DNA from: Methylobacterium currus
GTDB lineage: Bacteria > Pseudomonadota > Alphaproteobacteria > Rhizobiales > Beijerinckiaceae
DNA length: 64,000 bases
Direction: 5' to 3'
Assembly (NCBI RefSeq): GCF_003058325.1
Contig: NZ_CP028843.1
Location: forward strand, 2,204,001 to 2,268,000
The notes under the pieces are model-generated. The model had not been told where the DNA came from. It saw nothing but the letters and a program-made list of their open reading frames with translations, and made no database searches. The position numbers and the translations under genes are program-made. Positions 61,789 through 64,000 of this stretch are shown one piece after another. Numbering within the stretch: position 1 is the first letter of the stretch; each line of letters begins with the position of its first letter.

Positions 61789-62790
61789 GTGCGCAGGTCC
61801 GGAGAGAGCACAGCCACGGTCCGGCCGCGCCTGACGCCCGATCGGCTCGCGGAGCGCGTCGCCGGCCTCGGCAAGGGTGAGCGGCTCGCAATCGTCGGCC
61901 TGACGCGCGACGGCGTCGGCGCGCTGCTGGCGGCGCGCGAGATCGGCCGCGGGGTGCTGCTGGTCGCCGTCGAGGATCTTCGGACCGCGCGCGCGGTGAT
62001 CGACCGCCTGCTCGACGACCTCGCCGACCTGGCCCTCGCCCGCTGGCCGGACTGGCCGGGGCGGGACGGATCGGCGCCGGAGGTCTCGGGGCCCTGGCTC
62101 AAGGCCGCGGCCACCTTCGCGGCCTCCGGGCGGCCGCCGCGGTTCCGGCGGGCGGCGCCGGCGCTCGAATTCGGGCAGCTGCTGCAAGCGGTCGATCCCG
62201 GCAGCGTGATCCTGGTGGCGGAGGTCGATCCGGCCTCGCCGGCCCGCGCCGCCCCGGCGATCGAGGCGCTCGAATGGTGTGCCGGCCACGGCGCGGCCTG
62301 CATCTTCGCCCTGCCGGCCGAGCCGCCCGACGCCCCGCCCTACGACCGCATCCTCTACGGCGCCTGCGCCATCGGCCGCGCCTCGGCGCCGGCAGCGGAG
62401 CGCTTCATCCCCTCGCGCTCGCGGGCCCACCCGGCCAGCGAGACCGAGCGACGGGTCGAGGCGGCCCTGGCGAAGGATCCGGATCTCGCCGGGCTGTTTG
62501 CCGGCAACGAGATCGTGCGGGTGGCAGGACCCGGCCAGCAGCCGCGGGTCGACCTGGTCTGCCGCGAGCACCGCATCGTCGTCGAGATCGACGGGCCGGA
62601 GCACCAGGCCAACCCGAAATTCCGGCACGACCGCCACCGCGACTTCGAGCTGCTGGTCGCCGGCTACCTCGTGCTGCGCCTCACCAACGACGAGGTCTCG
62701 GACGACCTGCAGCGCGCGGTCGAGAAGATCCGCGCCGTGGTCCGGCTGCGCCGTCCCTCCCCTCCCCCTGCCGGAGACACGACCCGATGA
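61789..62790 (+). CDS. DUF559-type endonuclease with an N-terminal region of unknown fold
   Basis: A 333-residue protein. Residues about 215-315 form a DUF559 (Vsr-like, PD-(D/E)xK related) nuclease domain: SETERR with E220, VDLVC with D255, VVEIDGPEH with E267, D269 and H272, then RHDRHRDFELL. The first 200 residues have alternating strands and helices (ERLAIVGLTRDGVGALLAA, SVILVAEVDP) reminiscent of a P-loop fold but without Walker A. A GTG at 61789 is the first plausible start. Its stop overlaps the next ATG (ATGA). Of the three linked genes this one has the highest GC content. Confidence 0.8.
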   Translation: MRRSGESTATVRPRLTPDRLAERVAGLGKGERLAIVGLTRDGVGALLAAREIGRGVLLVAVEDLRTARAVIDRLLDDLADLALARWPDWPGRDGSAPEVSGPWLKAAATFAASGRPPRFRRAAPALEFGQLLQAVDPGSVILVAEVDPASPARAAPAIEALEWCAGHGAACIFALPAEPPDAPPYDRILYGACAIGRASAPAAERFIPSRSRAHPASETERRVEAALAKDPDLAGLFAGNEIVRVAGPGQQPRVDLVCREHRIVVEIDGPEHQANPKFRHDRHRDFELLVAGYLVLRLTNDEVSDDLQRAVEKIRAVVRLRRPSPPPAGDTTR

Positions 62791-63506
62791 GCGAGACGCC
62801 GACGCCGGCTCAGGCGCTGATCCTCTGGCGCCTGCTCGGCCGGCAGGGCACCGCCCTGAACAGCGCGATCACGCCGAAGAAGGCCGAGCGCGACGCGCTG
62901 GTGAAGGCCGGGCTGCTCGTGGTGGAAAAGGAGGGCCGTTCCTCGCGGTTGACCGTGACCGACAGGGGCTGGAACTGGGCCGGGCAACACCTGCGCGATC
63001 CTCTGCCGCCGACCATGCGGGTGCTCCAGGACTGGCTCACGCGCCTCCACCACCACCTCGACGCGACGGGCGCGACGCTGGCCGACTTCGTCGGGCCCGC
63101 CCCGGAGCGCGCGCCGCCGGAGCCGAGAGCCCGGAAGGCCAAGACCTCCTCGAAGTCCGAGGTCGCTTCGAAAGCCAAACCTGCACGGAGTGTCAAGGCC
63201 GCCCTGCCGCCGGAAGCGCCAGTCACCCCTCCCGATCCGCGCCGGCTCCGCACCCGCATCGAAGAGGCCTATCTCGCCTGCACCGGCGGCCGAAAAGCGA
63301 TGGCTGTACGCCTCAGCGCCCTGCGGGCGGAACTCGCCGACCTCGATCGCGCCACAGTCGATGCCGGGCTGGCTGCTATTCTTGAGAAAGATGCAACGAT
63401 CGAGCTGAGCCAACTCAGCGATCCCAAGGCGCTCGATGCCGCCGAGCGTGCGGCCGCATTCAGCCCAGCCGGCGAGCCTTTCCACCTGATCTGGATCCAG
63501 GCATGA
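62787..63506 (+). CDS. Probable winged-helix protein of unknown function
   Basis: A 239-residue protein. Residues about 8-65 look like a winged helix (LILWRLLGRQGTALNSAITPKKAERDALVKAGLL, then the wing KEGRSSRLTVTDRG). A basic, Lys/Ala/Pro-rich linker (about 110-150) leads to a helical C-terminal domain of about 85 residues. The family is not recognised. Both ends overlap neighbours by ATGA. Base composition is high in GC in the first half and falls in the last third. Confidence 0.7.
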   Translation: MSETPTPAQALILWRLLGRQGTALNSAITPKKAERDALVKAGLLVVEKEGRSSRLTVTDRGWNWAGQHLRDPLPPTMRVLQDWLTRLHHHLDATGATLADFVGPAPERAPPEPRARKAKTSSKSEVASKAKPARSVKAALPPEAPVTPPDPRRLRTRIEEAYLACTGGRKAMAVRLSALRAELADLDRATVDAGLAAILEKDATIELSQLSDPKALDAAERAAAFSPAGEPFHLIWIQA

Positions 63507-64000
63507 GCGATGCCCTCGACGCCCTGCGCCGTGTCAACTTTGACTGGGTGCGTACTCTCGACAGCGTCTGGGTCGACGCAGATCTGACTGGAGCCCCGAA
63601 CGAAGCTCTGCTTCCGAAAATCATCGCTGCCTTGCACGAGCAGGTCCAAGGCACCCGCCCACGAGGCCGAGTGCTCGTCGGTCAGTCCGGTATCGGAAAG
63701 ACCCACCTCGTCGGCCAGATCCGCCGCGAAGTTTGGCGCTCCGGCGGCTGGTTCGTGCTTCTCGACGTGCTCGGGCTCACAGATTTCTGGCGTAGCGCCG
63801 CCCTGAGTTTTCTGACAGCCATGCTGCAGACGATGCCAGACGGACGGCGCCAATCCGATGCGGTGCTGGCTGGAGTAGCACGCCGCTTCCGTGTCGAGGA
63901 GCAGGTCGAAGAGGCGTTCAACACGCCGAACATCGATGCCCGCCGGATCGTCGACCTCCTCGTCATGGCGCTCATGAAGGTCGACATGGCGCATGCTCTC
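63503..64000 (+). CDS. P-loop ATPase (N-terminal part, cut by window edge)
   Basis: The first 166 residues are visible and the frame is open to the window end. Walker A is GQSGIGKT at residues 60-67, in RVLVGQSGIGKTHLVGQI, followed by WFVLLDVLGL. The organisation, a 50-residue lead before the P-loop, resembles large ATPases of defence-linked systems such as the BREX BrxD/DUF2791 group, but this is only a resemblance. ATG overlaps the previous stop. A hand count of 63541-63660 gives 46 A/T in 120 (about 62% GC), clearly lower than in the first gene of the set. Confidence 0.75.
   Translation, partial: MSDALDALRRVNFDWVRTLDSVWVDADLTGAPNEALLPKIIAALHEQVQGTRPRGRVLVGQSGIGKTHLVGQIRREVWRSGGWFVLLDVLGLTDFWRSAALSFLTAMLQTMPDGRRQSDAVLAGVARRFRVEEQVEEAFNTPNIDARRIVDLLVMALMKVDMAHAL

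Overview
The window is very GC-rich DNA (mostly well above 65% G+C) with dense operons, many GTG starts and 4-base stop/start overlaps. A complete pqqA-A-B-C-D-E cluster, a Tad/Cpa pilus locus and neighbours such as dapF-mtaB-ftsY, a PodJ-like protein and DUF559/DUF3429/TIGR02186 proteins point to an alphaproteobacterium, most likely Methylobacterium or a close relative. This assignment is by gene content, not by a database search. I see no rRNA, tRNA, insertion sequence or CRISPR array.

Layout. 0-2.2 kb: end of a GNAT acetyltransferase, a small DUF1328 membrane protein, and ccmC-ccmD-ccmG for cytochrome c maturation. 2.2-7.7 kb: a secreted GyrI-like protein, dapF-mtaB (overlapping), an RluA-type pseudouridine synthase on the other strand, and ftsY. 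7.7-9.7 kb: a divergent LysR/epimerase pair. 9.8-17 kb: a histidine kinase/response regulator pair directly upstream of the PQQ cluster, with two tandem pqqA genes, pqqB, unfused pqqC and pqqD, pqqE, and two overlapping small exported proteins of unknown function. 17-25 kb: a membrane diguanylate cyclase, LysR, L,D-transpeptidase lipoprotein, exported cyclase-family protein, ArfB, and the helicase/phosphoesterase pair of the ligase-associated DNA repair system. 25-31 kb: a TSUP transporter/TIGR02186/DUF3429 operon and a 1189-residue PodJ-like polar protein with Sel1 repeats. 31.7-39.4 kb: a MerR regulator followed by a beta-oxidation operon (acyl-CoA dehydrogenase, thiolase, DUF2059 protein, FadB) and a double-hotdog MaoC protein. 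39.4-43.5 kb: endonuclease V, YchF, Pth and L25, then a retropepsin-like protease.

43.6-55.3 kb: the Tad pilus locus. Two TadE-like pseudopilins and a stand-alone secretin N-domain protein lie on the minus strand; flp, cpaA, cpaB, cpaC, cpaD, cpaE, cpaF, tadB and tadC lie on the plus strand. The flp and PodJ-like upstream regions each carry a one-mismatch CtrA-type box, which suggests (but does not prove) cell-cycle control of polar functions. 55.3-61.6 kb: two related flavin-dependent monooxygenases around a nitroreductase and a PLP-dependent sulfur-amino-acid enzyme, which looks like a sulfur- or xenobiotic-scavenging cluster, then an exported beta-propeller protein.

61.8-64.0 kb: three genes chained by ATGA overlaps (DUF559-type nuclease, probable winged-helix protein, P-loop ATPase cut by the window edge). 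Base composition falls sharply from the first gene into the third. This is the best candidate in the window for the start of an uncharacterised, possibly defence-related system.
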